Counted from the stretch's first letter, positions 34,989-44,437 are shown. The stretch is 64,000 nucleotides of DNA from Nostoc spongiaeforme FACHB-130 (GCF_014698475.1 NZ_JACJTB010000025.1:25775-89774), one strand, 5' to 3'. A program made the numbers and translations. The notes: generated from the sequence alone by a model not told the origin.

Positions 34989-35486
34989 TTACGCCCATAA
35001 AACTTGATTTTCAACTAATTTAGGGTTATCAACATCAAACCTAATAGTAGTAGCAGCCCAGTTTTTTAAATCTGGTGCTAACCAAACTAGTTGACTGAGA
35101 ACTTCATCGTTAACCCACAGCACTATGGGGAAATGCAGATTTTTGCGAAACTCATCACGCATGAGATTAGTACTAATTAGTAGTTGTGGAATTGCTACGA
35201 CTGACTCTAAACCATGCACTATCAAAGCTTGAGGATGAGGAAGACCAATATTATTAGTGATTGTCGTATAAAGTGTTTCATCTGTAGGTGACAAGATGAG
35301 TTCTTGGATGGCTACCGATGACAATTCTTTTAAAAATTTCAGTATCTGCTGTCGTTTAGAGATAGAGTCACAACAAACGAGTATCAAAGAAAATTCCCCA
35401 GCAGCAACCTTAATTGCTCTTGCTAACCTCTCTGCTGCGGCTGCATTATTTCCTACGCTTTCTGGGAAATTACTGCTAGTATTCAT
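34989..35486 (-). CDS. Protein resembling the N-terminal domain of larger NTPase/TPR proteins
   Basis: The 165-residue protein reads AERLARAIKVAAGEFSLILV near residue 18, with WVNDEVLSQLVWLAPDLKNWAATTIRF near 130. This resembles the first domain of long cyanobacterial proteins that continue into TPR or STAND modules. Here the frame stops after LVENQVLWA and no continuation is seen downstream, where the caspase gene converges from the other side. It may be a truncated gene or a stand-alone version. No P-loop lysine motif is obvious in this part. Confidence 0.6.
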   Translation of the reverse strand: MNTSSNFPESVGNNAAAAERLARAIKVAAGEFSLILVCCDSISKRQQILKFLKELSSVAIQELILSPTDETLYTTITNNIGLPHPQALIVHGLESVVAIPQLLISTNLMRDEFRKNLHFPIVLWVNDEVLSQLVWLAPDLKNWAATTIRFDVDNPKLVENQVLWA

Positions 35487-35915
35487 TCCATACCCTGCAT
35501 TTGATATTCAAAATAGCTAGTTTTTATAGTGAAATTACTTGATTTAAGGTTATTTATATTACCTTGCTGAAATTGGGAATTGACAGATATTCTTTCTGAT
35601 AATAAATAGCATAATCCTAAATGTCCAAGAGTAGGGAAAAAAATTAAGATTTGTATACAGATGATAGATGTGAGTTTGTGTAACTATAGTTACAATGTCA
35701 TGAAAGCAAGACAGGACTAATATTGTGTTTGGTGAAAGACTTATTATTAAATGGGGCAAAGGAGACAAGGGAGACAGGGAAGATAGAGAAATTTACCTTG
35801 TTTCCTCTTCCCATACACACTCAGTATTTTGTACTTTGCTTTAGCAGGTGAGCAAGCAACTTCTGTTGGGGTATGCCAGTCAATTGTCCATGTTTTCTGT
35901 TGTTTGTAACCAAAT
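35487..35915. other. Intergenic region with short repeats
   Basis: It contains GGGGCAAAGGAGACAAGGGAGACAGGG (35752-35779), a copy of the purine-rich minisatellite unit, and no gene I can support. Confidence 0.4.
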
Positions 35916-37172
35916 ATGAAAAGATTTCTCAAGCGGTGTGTTGAGGTAGTTGTTTGGAATTTGGGTCAAAGTCGCAAACAAGCTTTCTTTGGCGTTATGG
36001 TTGTTCTTAGCGCGATCGCTACATTCTTACTTTCATTTCCCATTGCGGCACAAAATTTGCCGACAAATTCAGAACTAAGGGGAGTATGGTTGACTAATAT
36101 TGATAGTAATGTGTTGTTTGAACGCAACCGTCTGAAGAATGCTCTGCAAAAGCTGGATGAATTAAACTTCAATACTGTTTATCCGGCGGTGTGGAATTGG
36201 GGATATACATTATATCCCAGTAAAGTAGCTGCGAAAGTCATTGGGCGATCGCTTGATCCAACACCAGGGTTGCAAGGGCGCGATATGCTCAAAGAAATTG
36301 TCAGCGAGGGACATAAACAAGGGCTAACAGTGATTCCTTGGTTTGAATTTGGCTTTATGGCTCCTGCTGATTCTTTATTAGCCAAAAACCGTCCCCAATG
36401 GCTAACAAGTCGCAGCAACGGTACCAAAATTGTCAAAGAAGGTATACATGATCGAGTTTGGCTCAATCCCTTCCACCCCGATGTTCAGAAATTTATTCAA
36501 GATTTAATCGTGGAAATTGTTCGTAACTACGACATTGATGGGATTCAATTTGATGACCATTTTGGCTTGCCTTCAGAATTAGGCTACGATGCTTATACAG
36601 TGGCACTTTATAAAAAAGAACATGGTGGAAAAGCACCCTCGAAAAATTCTAAAGATCCAGAATGGGTGCGTTGGCGAGCAAATAAAATCACCGACTTTAT
36701 GAAGCGGGTATTTACAGCGATTAAAACCACGAAAAAGAACTGCTTGGTGTCTGTTGCACCTAATCCCCAGCGTTTTTCTTACGAATACTTTTTAGCCGAC
36801 TGGCAAAAATGGGAACGTCTGGGGCTAGTGGAAGAATTAGTGTTGCAGATATATCGAGATGATTTGAATGTATTTGTCAAAGAATTAGAGTATCCAGAAG
36901 TAAAAGCCGCACGCAGTCATATACCTGTGAGTATTGGAATTATAACTGGGTTGAAGAACAAAAATGTCCCCATTGACCAAATTCAAACCCAGGTACAAAA
37001 AGTACGCGATCGCAACTTTGCTGGTGTCTCCTTCTTTTTCTATGAAACGCTGTGGAACTTAACCAAAGAATCAGCCACAGTACGTCAAGCCGGCTTACAA
37101 AAGATGTTCCCCAAACCAGCAAATTATCCAAATTTATTGGCAGGCTGGAATAAGGCTGTCAAAGGTCAATAA
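35916..37172 (+). CDS. Exported GHL10 (COG1649/DUF187) glycoside hydrolase-like protein
   Basis: The 418-residue protein has a signal segment (MVVLSAIATFLLSFPIAAQ). A TIM-barrel of the GHL10 family follows, starting with SELRGVWLTNIDSNVLF. Further on are VYPAVWNWGYTLYPS, DPTPGLQGRDMLKEIV, VIPWFEFGFM, the family signature NYDIDGIQFDDHFGLP near residue 205 (with candidate catalytic Asp), and VSVAPNPQRFSY near 285. Members are thought to act on cell-wall or surface glycans; the substrate here is unknown. Confidence 0.88.
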   Translation: MKRFLKRCVEVVVWNLGQSRKQAFFGVMVVLSAIATFLLSFPIAAQNLPTNSELRGVWLTNIDSNVLFERNRLKNALQKLDELNFNTVYPAVWNWGYTLYPSKVAAKVIGRSLDPTPGLQGRDMLKEIVSEGHKQGLTVIPWFEFGFMAPADSLLAKNRPQWLTSRSNGTKIVKEGIHDRVWLNPFHPDVQKFIQDLIVEIVRNYDIDGIQFDDHFGLPSELGYDAYTVALYKKEHGGKAPSKNSKDPEWVRWRANKITDFMKRVFTAIKTTKKNCLVSVAPNPQRFSYEYFLADWQKWERLGLVEELVLQIYRDDLNVFVKELEYPEVKAARSHIPVSIGIITGLKNKNVPIDQIQTQVQKVRDRNFAGVSFFFYETLWNLTKESATVRQAGLQKMFPKPANYPNLLAGWNKAVKGQ

Positions 37173-37216
37173 TCATTATTTTCACACCCTTACACCCTTA
37201 ATCATAAGGCTTGATA

Positions 37217-37726
37217 TTAAACTTCAGCAAAAGTAGGTGGATAAACAACCTTTCCCGTATACTTTTGCTGATAGTTTTGCAGTGGTTTTACCATAAAAAC
37301 ATCATCTGGTACGGGAAAAGGAGACTCAATTTGATAAATAACAGAAGGCTGAAAAGCAAAGCGATTATAGAAGTGGGGATGACCTAATACAATTACTAAA
37401 ACTTCTCCTAACTCATTGGCTATTTTTAACCCTGCCTCTACTAAGGTGCTGCCAATACCTTGTCTTTGAAACTGGGGATGAACTGCCAAAGGTGCTAAAC
37501 CAATTACCTGGAATTTTTCTGTATTTACTAGGTCAATATAGCTAAATAAAATATGACCAACTATGACATTATCTATCTCGGCGACTAATGAAAGTTCGGG
37601 AATATAGCGGTCTGAAAGACGGATTTTATCTATTAGGTTAGCCTCATTGTCTTGTCCAAAGGCTAATCTATTTACATCAGCTATTGCTGGGTAGTCTAAA
37701 ACAGTTTCACAGCGAATGTTGAGCAT
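37217..37726 (-). CDS. GNAT-family N-acetyltransferase
   Basis: The 169-residue protein has the GNAT fold with the acetyl-CoA-binding segment LAVHPQFQRQGIGSTLVEAG (R/Q-x-x-G-x-G/A type) near residue 83. LVIVLGHPHFYNRFAFQPS follows, as in the YhbS-like subgroup that acetylates small molecules. The acceptor cannot be predicted. It is convergent with the GHL10 gene. Confidence 0.9.
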   Translation of the reverse strand: MLNIRCETVLDYPAIADVNRLAFGQDNEANLIDKIRLSDRYIPELSLVAEIDNVIVGHILFSYIDLVNTEKFQVIGLAPLAVHPQFQRQGIGSTLVEAGLKIANELGEVLVIVLGHPHFYNRFAFQPSVIYQIESPFPVPDDVFMVKPLQNYQQKYTGKVVYPPTFAEV

Positions 37727-37998
37727 TGTAAAACCAATTTATAAAACTTGGGTGATGAGGAAGCCAGATTATTTTAATCACAATTTTGACACCTCTTAAT
37801 CACCTTTCAAGGGTCTGACAGGTTTAGGATTGTTAAATTCTACCCCACAAGAATTGATTTGGGGTGTCAGGGTAATGGGACTTTGATTAACTCGTGATTT
37901 TTGGTAGGACTTACACCAGAACTCTGTTTGATGATTTGAGGTGCGATCGCTTCGTTTAACTTTACGTTAAGTTTATCAATGGTTAATTATTCATAAAT

Positions 37999-38022
37999 GG
38001 GGACTTTTACAAAAAAGTCCCC
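37999..38022. terminator. Hairpin at the 3' side of the 83-residue gene
   Basis: GGGGACTTT and AAAGTCCCC form a stem with a TACAAA loop, about 20 bp beyond the stop of the minus-strand gene at 38041. No long T-run follows on the minus strand. The rest of 37727-38040 holds no gene I can see. Confidence 0.5.
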
Positions 38023-38040
38023 TGTTTAGTTAAACCTCTC

Positions 38041-38292
38041 TCAATATTCGCCCCTCCTGTGGTTAGAATCTAAAGCCCGCACCATACCCCAAAATCCAGC
38101 AAAGAGCCAACCAGGTACACCCCCAATACCAAATCCTGCGATTGCAGCTACGATAAACACTACGAACGGAACTAAAAAGTCAAGGAAACTCTGGAAATAA
38201 ATCGCAATCCCTATTGATCCAAAAAATATACCTAAAAAGAACGCAATAGCAGGATTCTTCTTAGACTTTAAAGGTGGCATTTTATCCCACAT
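38041..38292 (-). CDS. Small membrane protein, unknown function
   Basis: The 83-residue protein has a short cytoplasmic start (MPPLKSKKN) and two or three hydrophobic segments (AIAFFLGIFFGSIGIAIYF, FLVPFVVFIVAAIAGFGIG, WLFAGFWGMV), ending in a charged tail. ATG 38280 is an alternative start. Pairs of glycine-rich membrane helices like these occur in TM2-type proteins, but I cannot assign a family. Confidence 0.65.
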   Translation of the reverse strand: MWDKMPPLKSKKNPAIAFFLGIFFGSIGIAIYFQSFLDFLVPFVVFIVAAIAGFGIGGVPGWLFAGFWGMVRALDSNHRRGEY

Positions 38293-38656
38293 TTCTTATT
38301 CACTCTGTGTCAGGTTGATTTAGTTGACCCAATCTAGTAGTGCATCCTTTTTTACAGGTGCTTGATTCTACGCTAATTGATACAGATTGAAATGTATCCA
38401 TACTCATCATTTTTGCATAACTAATCCTCAAAAATACTTATAAGAAGATTAATTAAAAAAAACCTATCTTCAGACAGATGCCTATTTTTATTTTGATTTA
38501 AAGGTAAACTTTATAACTACAAGAAAATCAAGTTCATTTTCGTAATATTGGGAGTGATAAATTCTGATTTTAAGCTTCCTGGAGAGAAAATTTAATATCA
38601 TGTAATGTGTTATTCAAGATTCATACCTATTCCATCCTTAACGCAATTATTTACCT
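38293..38656. other. Intergenic region between divergent genes
   Basis: These 364 AT-rich bp presumably carry the promoters of both flanking genes. No repeat or RNA is evident. Confidence 0.4.
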
Positions 38657-39628
38657 ATGCAGACATACAACCCATCGGTTAGCTTAATCAGGGCTACATC
38701 TTACGAAAGGACGGCTTTACGGGAATCATTAACCACTTTGCTAGAACCTCTAGGAGGAATCACAGCTTTTGTCAAACCAGGACAAAAAGTGTTACTCAAG
38801 CCGAATCTCCTCACAGGCGCACGTCCTACGAAAGAATGTACTACTCGCCCAGAACTGGTTTCTGAAGTTGCCAAAATGGTCATCGAAGCTGGTGGTAAAC
38901 CCTTTTTGGGGGATAGTCCCGCTTTTGGGAGTGCGAAGGGAGTCGCCATTGCTAATGGTTATCAATCTTTTATCCAAGAACTCAATCTTCCCATCGTCGA
39001 ATTTCATGGTCAGCGTTACCAGACAGTCAGCGAAAATTTCAACCACCTGCTACTGTGTAAAGAGGCGATGGAAGCGGATGTTATTATTAATTTGCCCAAA
39101 GTTAAATCACACATGCAATTAACTTTAACCTTGGGTGTGAAAAATTTATTTGGTTGTGTTCCCGGTAAAATGAAAGCTTGGTGGCACATGGAAGCCGGGA
39201 AAGATGCTAACCGTTTTGGGGAAATGTTAGTAGAAACAGCTAAAGCAATCAACCCCAATTTAACTATTTTAGACGGCATTATTGGTCATGAAGGTAATGG
39301 CCCTAGTGGTGGCGAACCCCGGAATTTAGGAATTTTAGCCGCCGCATCCGATGTGTTTGCTTTAGATAGGGCTATGGTAGAAATTCTCAATGTTTCACCC
39401 CAGCAAGTACCGACTGTTGCTGCTTCCCAAAGGTTAGGGGTTTGTCCCGGACTAGATGAAATTGAATTTCCGCTGTTACATCCCGATTTATTACACATCT
39501 CAGATTGGCGCTTACCTGATAAGTTAATGCCAATTGATTTTGCTATGCCCCGCGTGATCAAATCTACGTTTAAACATCTTTACATTCGATTTATCAAGGA
39601 ACCGATGAATACATATAGCAGAGGTTAG
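38657..39628 (+). CDS. DUF362 domain-containing protein
   Basis: The 323-residue protein matches DUF362: KVLLKPNLLTGARPTKECTT near residue 45, AGGKPFLGDSPAFGS near 80, VIINLPKVKSHMQLTLTLGVKNLFGCVPG near 140 and EGNGPSGGEPRNLGILAA near 215. The 4Fe-4S module carried by some members is not present. The family's reaction is unknown; some relatives are annotated as iron-sulfur or tRNA-related proteins without proof. It is followed by a terminator. Confidence 0.9.
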   Translation: MQTYNPSVSLIRATSYERTALRESLTTLLEPLGGITAFVKPGQKVLLKPNLLTGARPTKECTTRPELVSEVAKMVIEAGGKPFLGDSPAFGSAKGVAIANGYQSFIQELNLPIVEFHGQRYQTVSENFNHLLLCKEAMEADVIINLPKVKSHMQLTLTLGVKNLFGCVPGKMKAWWHMEAGKDANRFGEMLVETAKAINPNLTILDGIIGHEGNGPSGGEPRNLGILAAASDVFALDRAMVEILNVSPQQVPTVAASQRLGVCPGLDEIEFPLLHPDLLHISDWRLPDKLMPIDFAMPRVIKSTFKHLYIRFIKEPMNTYSRG

Positions 39629-39731
39629 TTTAAATAAGCAATTTTAGAGAATAAGTAACTGCAAAGTCAGCTACAGCAACCACTAAGTTCAGAGATTAAG
39701 CTTTAATTACCCTCCGATTGCTTAACCAGAC

Positions 39732-39759
39732 AACCGCCATTCTCTATTGGCGGTTTTTT
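39732..39759 (+). terminator. Terminator after the DUF362 gene
   Basis: AACCGCCA and TGGCGGTT form a hairpin followed by TTTTTTA. Confidence 0.75.
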
Positions 39760-39802
39760 ATGTCAGCAATTTGTCAGCAAAATTTAATTATTTGTTAATA
39801 AA

Positions 39803-39836
39803 GAGATCCCCGTCTTCTGTAAGAAGTCAGGGATCT
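39803..39836. terminator. Second terminator-like hairpin
   Basis: AGATCCCCGTCTTCT and AGAAGTCAGGGATCT form an imperfect stem about 45 bp after the first hairpin. Confidence 0.5.
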
Positions 39837-40494
39837 AAAACTTTATTCTCAAAGTATTTTTACTCTACCTATGTATAGATTGACAAACCTAAAGTAATGT
39901 TACATAACACTAGTATAGTGAATTAACAAGTCGGTTTTTCGTGCGATCGCTGAATTCACTCTTGCTAAATCAGTGAATCTCTCTATGCTGATTTGGAGTG
40001 TATTTTTATCTAATCATCGGCTAATGATTCGGTTGCTTGTCACGCTGAGTTTGATAATAAAAAGTATCAAAGTCTTCAGTGAGATTTCGGTAGACATTGC
40101 TGATGAGTAAAATTATCTAAATCTATGAAACCAGCCTATCTAGAGTATTTTCAGATGTTATAATTCCAACAATTGCTTTAAGATAAGTTATCAATTTATA
40201 TCGGCACAACAGAAAAAATGTAGTATTTGATGCAATTTATTAACCTTTACTTAACCAAAACTTGGCAAATCTTTGCAAGGAATCGTAACATATTATTCAC
40301 TTAGATAATTCCGAAATGTTTTTCTGTAACTTTGTATCAATCTTGTCGGAGATAAAATTATTGTTATGACACCTGCCAAACTGGTTCACTTTTTTGACTG
40401 CTACACAGTAGTCAGTAAAAAATCGTTAAAATGGCATCAAGAGTCTCTCCGAGAGATAAAACTTATCAAGTGAGTTGAAGAATTTCAAATTTGT

Positions 40495-40686
40495 ATGGAT
40501 TCAAATAGTCAGTCTGCAAACACTACCGATACATATTCCCATCGTTTGGCAGACTTTGTGGGAACTGCGATCGCACTGTTAACCTTAACCCTACCTCTAT
40601 TTGTCATTGCCCATTATTCCTCGAATGATGTAGTCCCAAATAATCAACAATCCCTGACATATCAACTGCACAAACGCTCAGAATAA
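40495..40686 (+). CDS. Small single-span membrane protein
   Basis: The 63-residue protein has a Ser/Thr/Asn-rich start, one hydrophobic helix (FVGTAIALLTLTLPLFVIAHY) and a short polar tail. It is followed by a good terminator at 40802. No family is recognised. The isolated position with its own terminator supports a real transcript, although no strong ribosome binding site is seen. Confidence 0.55.
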   Translation: MDSNSQSANTTDTYSHRLADFVGTAIALLTLTLPLFVIAHYSSNDVVPNNQQSLTYQLHKRSE

Positions 40687-40801
40687 TTTCCAGTCCACAT
40701 TAGTTAATGATATGAGAATTCAGGAGTCAGAAGAATAGTTTCTCTAACCAGCCTTGAGAACTAAATGGTTTACTAATCTGCTACAGCATTCAGAAAGAAA
40801 C

Positions 40802-40832
40802 AGCGTCGCTAGTTTTTCTAGTGGCGCTTTTT
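40802..40832 (+). terminator. Rho-independent terminator
   Basis: AGCGTCGCTAG pairs fully (two G-U pairs) with CTAGTGGCGCT, followed by TTTTTCT. It lies about 115 bp after the 63-residue gene. The remainder of 40687-41122 holds a short GAATTCAGGAGTCAGAA repeat and no gene. Confidence 0.7.
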
Positions 40833-41122
40833 CTAGTCAAAACTGACGTATGAACACGAAAAATCAAGAGTTTGGGAAAATATTTAAGTATTCAAAACCT
40901 CTACACCCAGTCTCAATACTGTGTCCGAATCCTGAGTTCCGCGAAAATGGATCAAGTCGTGCTGAGGTTATATATCGGAAGTTGGGGTTTATTCTGGCAT
41001 GATTCTCTCCTACGGCCAATGAAAGCTGCTTTTTAGATAGCTAAATTGAGAACGTGAATCAGCTAAAAGTTTTTATGGACTGTAAAAGTCAAAAACTATA
41101 GTTCATAACCAGGAGCAATATT

Positions 41123-41485
41123 ATGTCAGATACCAGTAAACGTGGCTTTGCTTCTATGGATGAAGATAAGCAACGCGAAATCGCCAGCAAGGGTGGACAC
41201 GCTGCTCATGAAAAAGGTACTGCTCACGAATTTACTTCTGAAGAAGCGCGTGAAGCTGGACGTAAAGGAGGCGAAACTGTCAGTAAAGATAGAGAACACA
41301 TGGCTGAAATTGGTCGTGAAGGTGGAAAACAGTCTCACGGAGGCGGTCGCAAAAAACAAAAAGATAATGCTGAGGATATTGAAGATTCCGACGATACTGA
41401 ATCAAAAGGTACTCAAGGCGGGAGTAGAGAGCAACACGCTGAAGCTGGTCGCCAAAGTCATAAGAACACCAACAAGGATAAATAG
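41123..41485 (+). CDS. KGG-repeat stress protein (GsiB/YciG-like)
   Basis: The 120-residue, very hydrophilic protein carries KGG-type motifs (KRGFASMDEDKQREIASKGGHA, EEAREAGRKGGETVS, MAEIGREGGKQSH, EQHAEAGRQSHKN). They match the stress-induced GsiB/YciG/LEA-like family. Such proteins are disordered and protect cells during desiccation or general stress. A strong AGGAG lies 8 bp before the ATG. Several short overlapping frames on both strands are side effects of the low-complexity DNA. Confidence 0.88.
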   Translation: MSDTSKRGFASMDEDKQREIASKGGHAAHEKGTAHEFTSEEAREAGRKGGETVSKDREHMAEIGREGGKQSHGGGRKKQKDNAEDIEDSDDTESKGTQGGSREQHAEAGRQSHKNTNKDK

Positions 41486-41618
41486 TCGGAATTGATGTCT
41501 GTTGATATGAGTGTAGGGGTCAGTCCTAACATACAAAGCTTGTCTGTTAGTCCTGGGTGAAGGGGTATAAAGGTTTTGAATGCTTGCACCCTTATCCCCT
41601 TTCACCTCTTTGAAAATT

Positions 41619-41912
41619 TTATTGATAAACATAAGTCAGATAATAAGAAATACTAAAAGCAAACATTACTAAGATGACAGGAATTAAATGATTGAACTCT
41701 AACTTACGTTTCTTGAGTATTTGCCAACAAGATAAAGGAATTACCAAAGGCCAAAATATAGTTGTAATTAAAGATACAAGCAAAGATAAGAATTTATCTT
41801 CAGGAGAAGATGCTGGATGACGTAGAGAGAATCTCAGCCAGTTGCCGAAAAAATAGCAGGTCATCAAAAAATAAGTAATGAATATCGTTACAATTACTGG
41901 CATTTGATTCAT
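41619..41912 (-). CDS. Small membrane protein, unknown function
   Basis: The 97-residue protein has three hydrophobic segments (VIVTIFITYFLMTCYFFG, FLSLLVSLITTIFWPLVIPLSCW and LIPVILVMFAFSISYYL) separated by charged loops. No family is recognised. It is convergent with the KGG gene; the gap holds a CCTGGGTGAAGGGGTATAAAG-type dispersed repeat. Confidence 0.65.
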   Translation of the reverse strand: MNQMPVIVTIFITYFLMTCYFFGNWLRFSLRHPASSPEDKFLSLLVSLITTIFWPLVIPLSCWQILKKRKLEFNHLIPVILVMFAFSISYYLTYVYQ

Positions 41913-42233
41913 AATTCATTCCTTACTTAAGGTTATAAAAGTTCTTGTTAATGAATTATTAGTTTTGCAGATTTCATGATCATATTTTGTAGCCAGCTAA
42001 ATATTATGCTAATGGAGAAAATAGATAAAACAGTAGTTACACTTAATGCGAAAAAATTTGAGGAAGTAGGTTGTTACAAATAAAGCTAACTAGTTAAGGC
42101 CGTCATTTAACAAACACATTTTTCTTATTTGGCTAAAAACCTTGCTATATAAGGATCATAAAATGTGCTTGTGAGCAGATACAAGATGAAGCTGAATTTA
42201 AGGGTGTAGTAAAAAGACGCGCAAAATGTCGCG
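41913..42233. other. Intergenic region
   Basis: These 321 AT-rich bp lie between two minus-strand genes, with no gene, RNA or clear terminator. Confidence 0.35.
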
Positions 42234-42485
42234 TTAACTTAGCGCATCTTTAACGCCTATCCAACCAGTTATTTTTTTGTATGTACTGACGTAACTTGTA
42301 ACAGGAAGATTTTCTGTCCGTTCAGGTTTACTAGGTATTTCTTCTCTGATAACTTCTGCTAACAAACTAGGACGCTGACAACTTAATACAGGCATATCTT
42401 GCCAACAGTGGCGACAAAACCAGGTGATTTCCGAACCACGTACATGTTGTAAGAGTACTTCCGAACAGCAAGGACAGTAATTCAT
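42234..42485 (-). CDS. Small zinc-ribbon protein
   Basis: The 83-residue protein starts MNYCPCCSEVLLQHVRGSE and continues with WFCRHCWQDMP, giving a Cys4 zinc ribbon (CPCC ... CRHC). The C-terminal half is polar. Small single-ribbon proteins of this kind are common in cyanobacteria with no assigned role. The start is the only ATG that keeps both Cys pairs. Confidence 0.7.
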   Translation of the reverse strand: MNYCPCCSEVLLQHVRGSEITWFCRHCWQDMPVLSCQRPSLLAEVIREEIPSKPERTENLPVTSYVSTYKKITGWIGVKDALS

Positions 42486-42923
42486 ATTTTTCTACAACTA
42501 ATTGATATAAAGGGTTTTAAAATGAAGGCAGTTACTTGCTTTAACTTTTGTCATTCAAATAACTGTCTACATTTACGAGGATAGTTATGAAATATAAGAA
42601 TGTTGTGAGGAAAATAATATTAATCAATTATTCGTAATATTTATACAACCTAGTTTAAGTAATAACCTCAGATTTTTATGAATAAAGTTTACAATTCTCA
42701 GATACAGTGATCTGTTCTGAGTGTTGAAATCATCTGTAAGCAAAGCCGCCCAACGAACTGCTCACCGCAACGCGCTGACTCGACTTGAGGCGACTGGTGT
42801 AGTAGCAAGTAGGAAAGAGGTTTTTTGCGTAAGTCCTATTTTTCTTAAAAAACGGCGATAGAGTCTGTTCTATTGTTGAAGAACAAACTCTATCGCCGTA
42901 TGGTTGCAATTAATTTTCTTGCC
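42486..42923. other. Intergenic region with a long hairpin
   Basis: A dispersed GC-rich word (CCGCCCAACGAACTGCTCAC, 42747 onward) and the hairpin at 42852-42899 are the only structures seen in these 438 bp. Confidence 0.4.
42852..42899. terminator. Long hairpin at the 3' end of the triple-repeat gene
   Basis: ACGGCGATAGAGTCTGTTC and GAACAAACTCTATCGCCGT form a long stem with one or two mismatches, just beyond the stop of the minus-strand gene. It is likely its terminator. Confidence 0.65.
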
Positions 42924-43430
42924 CTATCTTCTTACATCAGAACGATTTTCTTCAGGAGGATTAGCAGGAACGCCTAAAGCTTCTTTTAATTTTTGTTCAC
43001 TGACACCCAACTTCTGGGCGGCGGCGGCAAAATCTGGGCGGGGTGGGCGTTGGCGTTGACCTTGACCGGGAGGGTTAGCAGGAACACCCAAAGCTTCTTT
43101 TAATTTTTGTTCACTGACACCCAACTTCTGGGCGGCGGCGGCAAAATCTGGGCGGGGTGGGCGTTGTCCTTGACCTTGAGTGGGAGGGTTAGCAGGAACA
43201 CCCAAAGCTTCTTTTAATTTTTGTTCACTCACACCCAACTTTTTAGCGGCGGCGGCAAAGTCAGGGCGGGGTGGGCGTTGTCCTTCTGGTGGTTGGTCGG
43301 AAGGTTGTGAGGAAGCTTGAGCAATTTTAGACGCTGGATTAGCTGCATTGACTTGATTTAAGGAAATTACACCGAATGTACCAGCGAGAATGGAAATTGT
43401 GGCTACGACTGCGGCTTGGTTGAGTTTCAT
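42924..43430 (-). CDS. Exported protein with three near-identical 38-residue repeats
   Basis: The 168-residue protein has a cleavable signal (AAVVATISILAGTFGVISLNQVNAA). Three tandem units follow of the form RPPRPDFAAAAQKLGVSEQK-LKEALGVPANPP plus a Gln/Gly-rich linker. Each unit holds two short helices, and the linkers are proline-rich. The DNA copies (114 bp) are almost identical, so the array expanded recently. The helix motif resembles repeats seen in other bacterial exported proteins, but no function is known. It lies 117 bp downstream of a dioxygenase lipoprotein gene on the same strand. Confidence 0.8.
   Translation of the reverse strand: MKLNQAAVVATISILAGTFGVISLNQVNAANPASKIAQASSQPSDQPPEGQRPPRPDFAAAAKKLGVSEQKLKEALGVPANPPTQGQGQRPPRPDFAAAAQKLGVSEQKLKEALGVPANPPGQGQRQRPPRPDFAAAAQKLGVSEQKLKEALGVPANPPEENRSDVRR
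42961..43302. repeat. Three tandem 114-bp in-frame repeats
   Basis: Units start at 42961, 43075 and 43189 with an exact 114-bp spacing (38 codons). The first two units are nearly identical; the third (5' in the gene) diverges at its end. Confidence 0.9.
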
Positions 43431-43547
43431 AATTAGACTCTAGAAAGTTAAGTTGTTGATGTTTTTTATTTAACCGAGTAAAAATTACAGTTCGCTCTGG
43501 TTGTGGATTACATTTTTGTAATTTTTGTGCATAGTATTTTGCAGAAA

Positions 43548-44303
43548 TTACGTCATTTGCAGTCCAACATTAAAGTAGGCGGTGTAACCTTTTCCATTGG
43601 TTTTCAGCTTGAGTAACATTTGTTCGCCACCATCTTGAAAAATTCCGTCATCGGCGTTCTTGATGATGCGCTGTCCTTTGCTGGCGTAAGGGGCTTGGGT
43701 GTAAATGCGATCGCTCATCGCATCGTCAAAATATAATTGCGATGTAAACTCAGATTTTTCTTGTGTACGCACCTTCAAGTGAATATGCACAGTTCTACCT
43801 GCGTACCAACCAGGGTAAATAGTCGTGAACTGGACATTTCCCTGCGCGTCGGTGACTTGATAACCACGTAAGAACTTTTTGCCCACAGTATTAAAACTTT
43901 GGTCAGTCACATCTGAATAAACACCCAACGCATCACAGTGCCAAATATCGACAATTGCACCTGCAAGGGGTGTGCAGCCAGTACTTCCAATCTGAGAAAT
44001 GTGTAGTGTTAATTGCAGAGGCACACCTGCTTTGATTGCACCATCAGCAGGATCAATGCGAATATCAGAACGATTGAGTTTCTCATCCACAAAATACGGC
44101 CCTTCGGTTTGCTGTGGACTGAGAACACAACTAGGTGATGTTGCAGTCTTGACTGTAGATGATACTGGCACAGCAGCACTGATTTGTTCTTGTGTAGAGA
44201 CAGAATTTCTTGGTATACATCCCACAACAAATATTGCAGTTCCGGCTGCTCTAAATAAAGCAAGTGTTTCTCTGCGATTTAATAGACGATTTTTGGTATT
44301 CAT
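43548..44303 (-). CDS. Exported intradiol ring-cleavage dioxygenase-like protein
   Basis: The 251-residue protein starts with an RR-containing signal (NRRETLALFRAAG) and a lipobox-like VVGC near residue 28, so it is probably exported by Tat and may be lipid-anchored. The catalytic part resembles protocatechuate 3,4-dioxygenase: QQTEGPYF near 65, VDIWHCDALGVYSDV near 122, and IYPGWYAGRTVHIHLKVRT near 164 with likely Fe(III)-binding Tyr and His residues. Exported members may open aromatic rings outside the cytoplasm; the substrate is unknown. No aromatic degradation genes are nearby. Confidence 0.85.
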   Translation of the reverse strand: MNTKNRLLNRRETLALFRAAGTAIFVVGCIPRNSVSTQEQISAAVPVSSTVKTATSPSCVLSPQQTEGPYFVDEKLNRSDIRIDPADGAIKAGVPLQLTLHISQIGSTGCTPLAGAIVDIWHCDALGVYSDVTDQSFNTVGKKFLRGYQVTDAQGNVQFTTIYPGWYAGRTVHIHLKVRTQEKSEFTSQLYFDDAMSDRIYTQAPYASKGQRIIKNADDGIFQDGGEQMLLKLKTNGKGYTAYFNVGLQMT

Positions 44304-44437
44304 AAACTTTAATAGGACTTACACACAAAGATTGTCTGTGGAAACTGGGTGAAGGGGTGTAAGGGTTTGAGATATATACACCCCTACAGGAAAGTCAAAA
44401 GTTATCTTTCTTTTGACTTTTAACTTTTGACTTGATT

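Larger units (their letters stand above)
39629..40494. other. Long intergenic region with two hairpins
   Basis: Apart from two terminator-like hairpins (39732-39759 and 39803-39836), these 866 bp are AT-rich and hold no gene or RNA that I can support. Confidence 0.4.

Noticed and set aside
41126..41495. Overlapping frames on both strands within the KGG gene
   Set aside because: They are side effects of low-complexity codons; only the 41123 frame has an RBS and a known family.
42961..43302. CRISPR-like array
   Set aside because: The repeats are 114 bp, directly adjacent with no spacers, and in frame within a coding gene.
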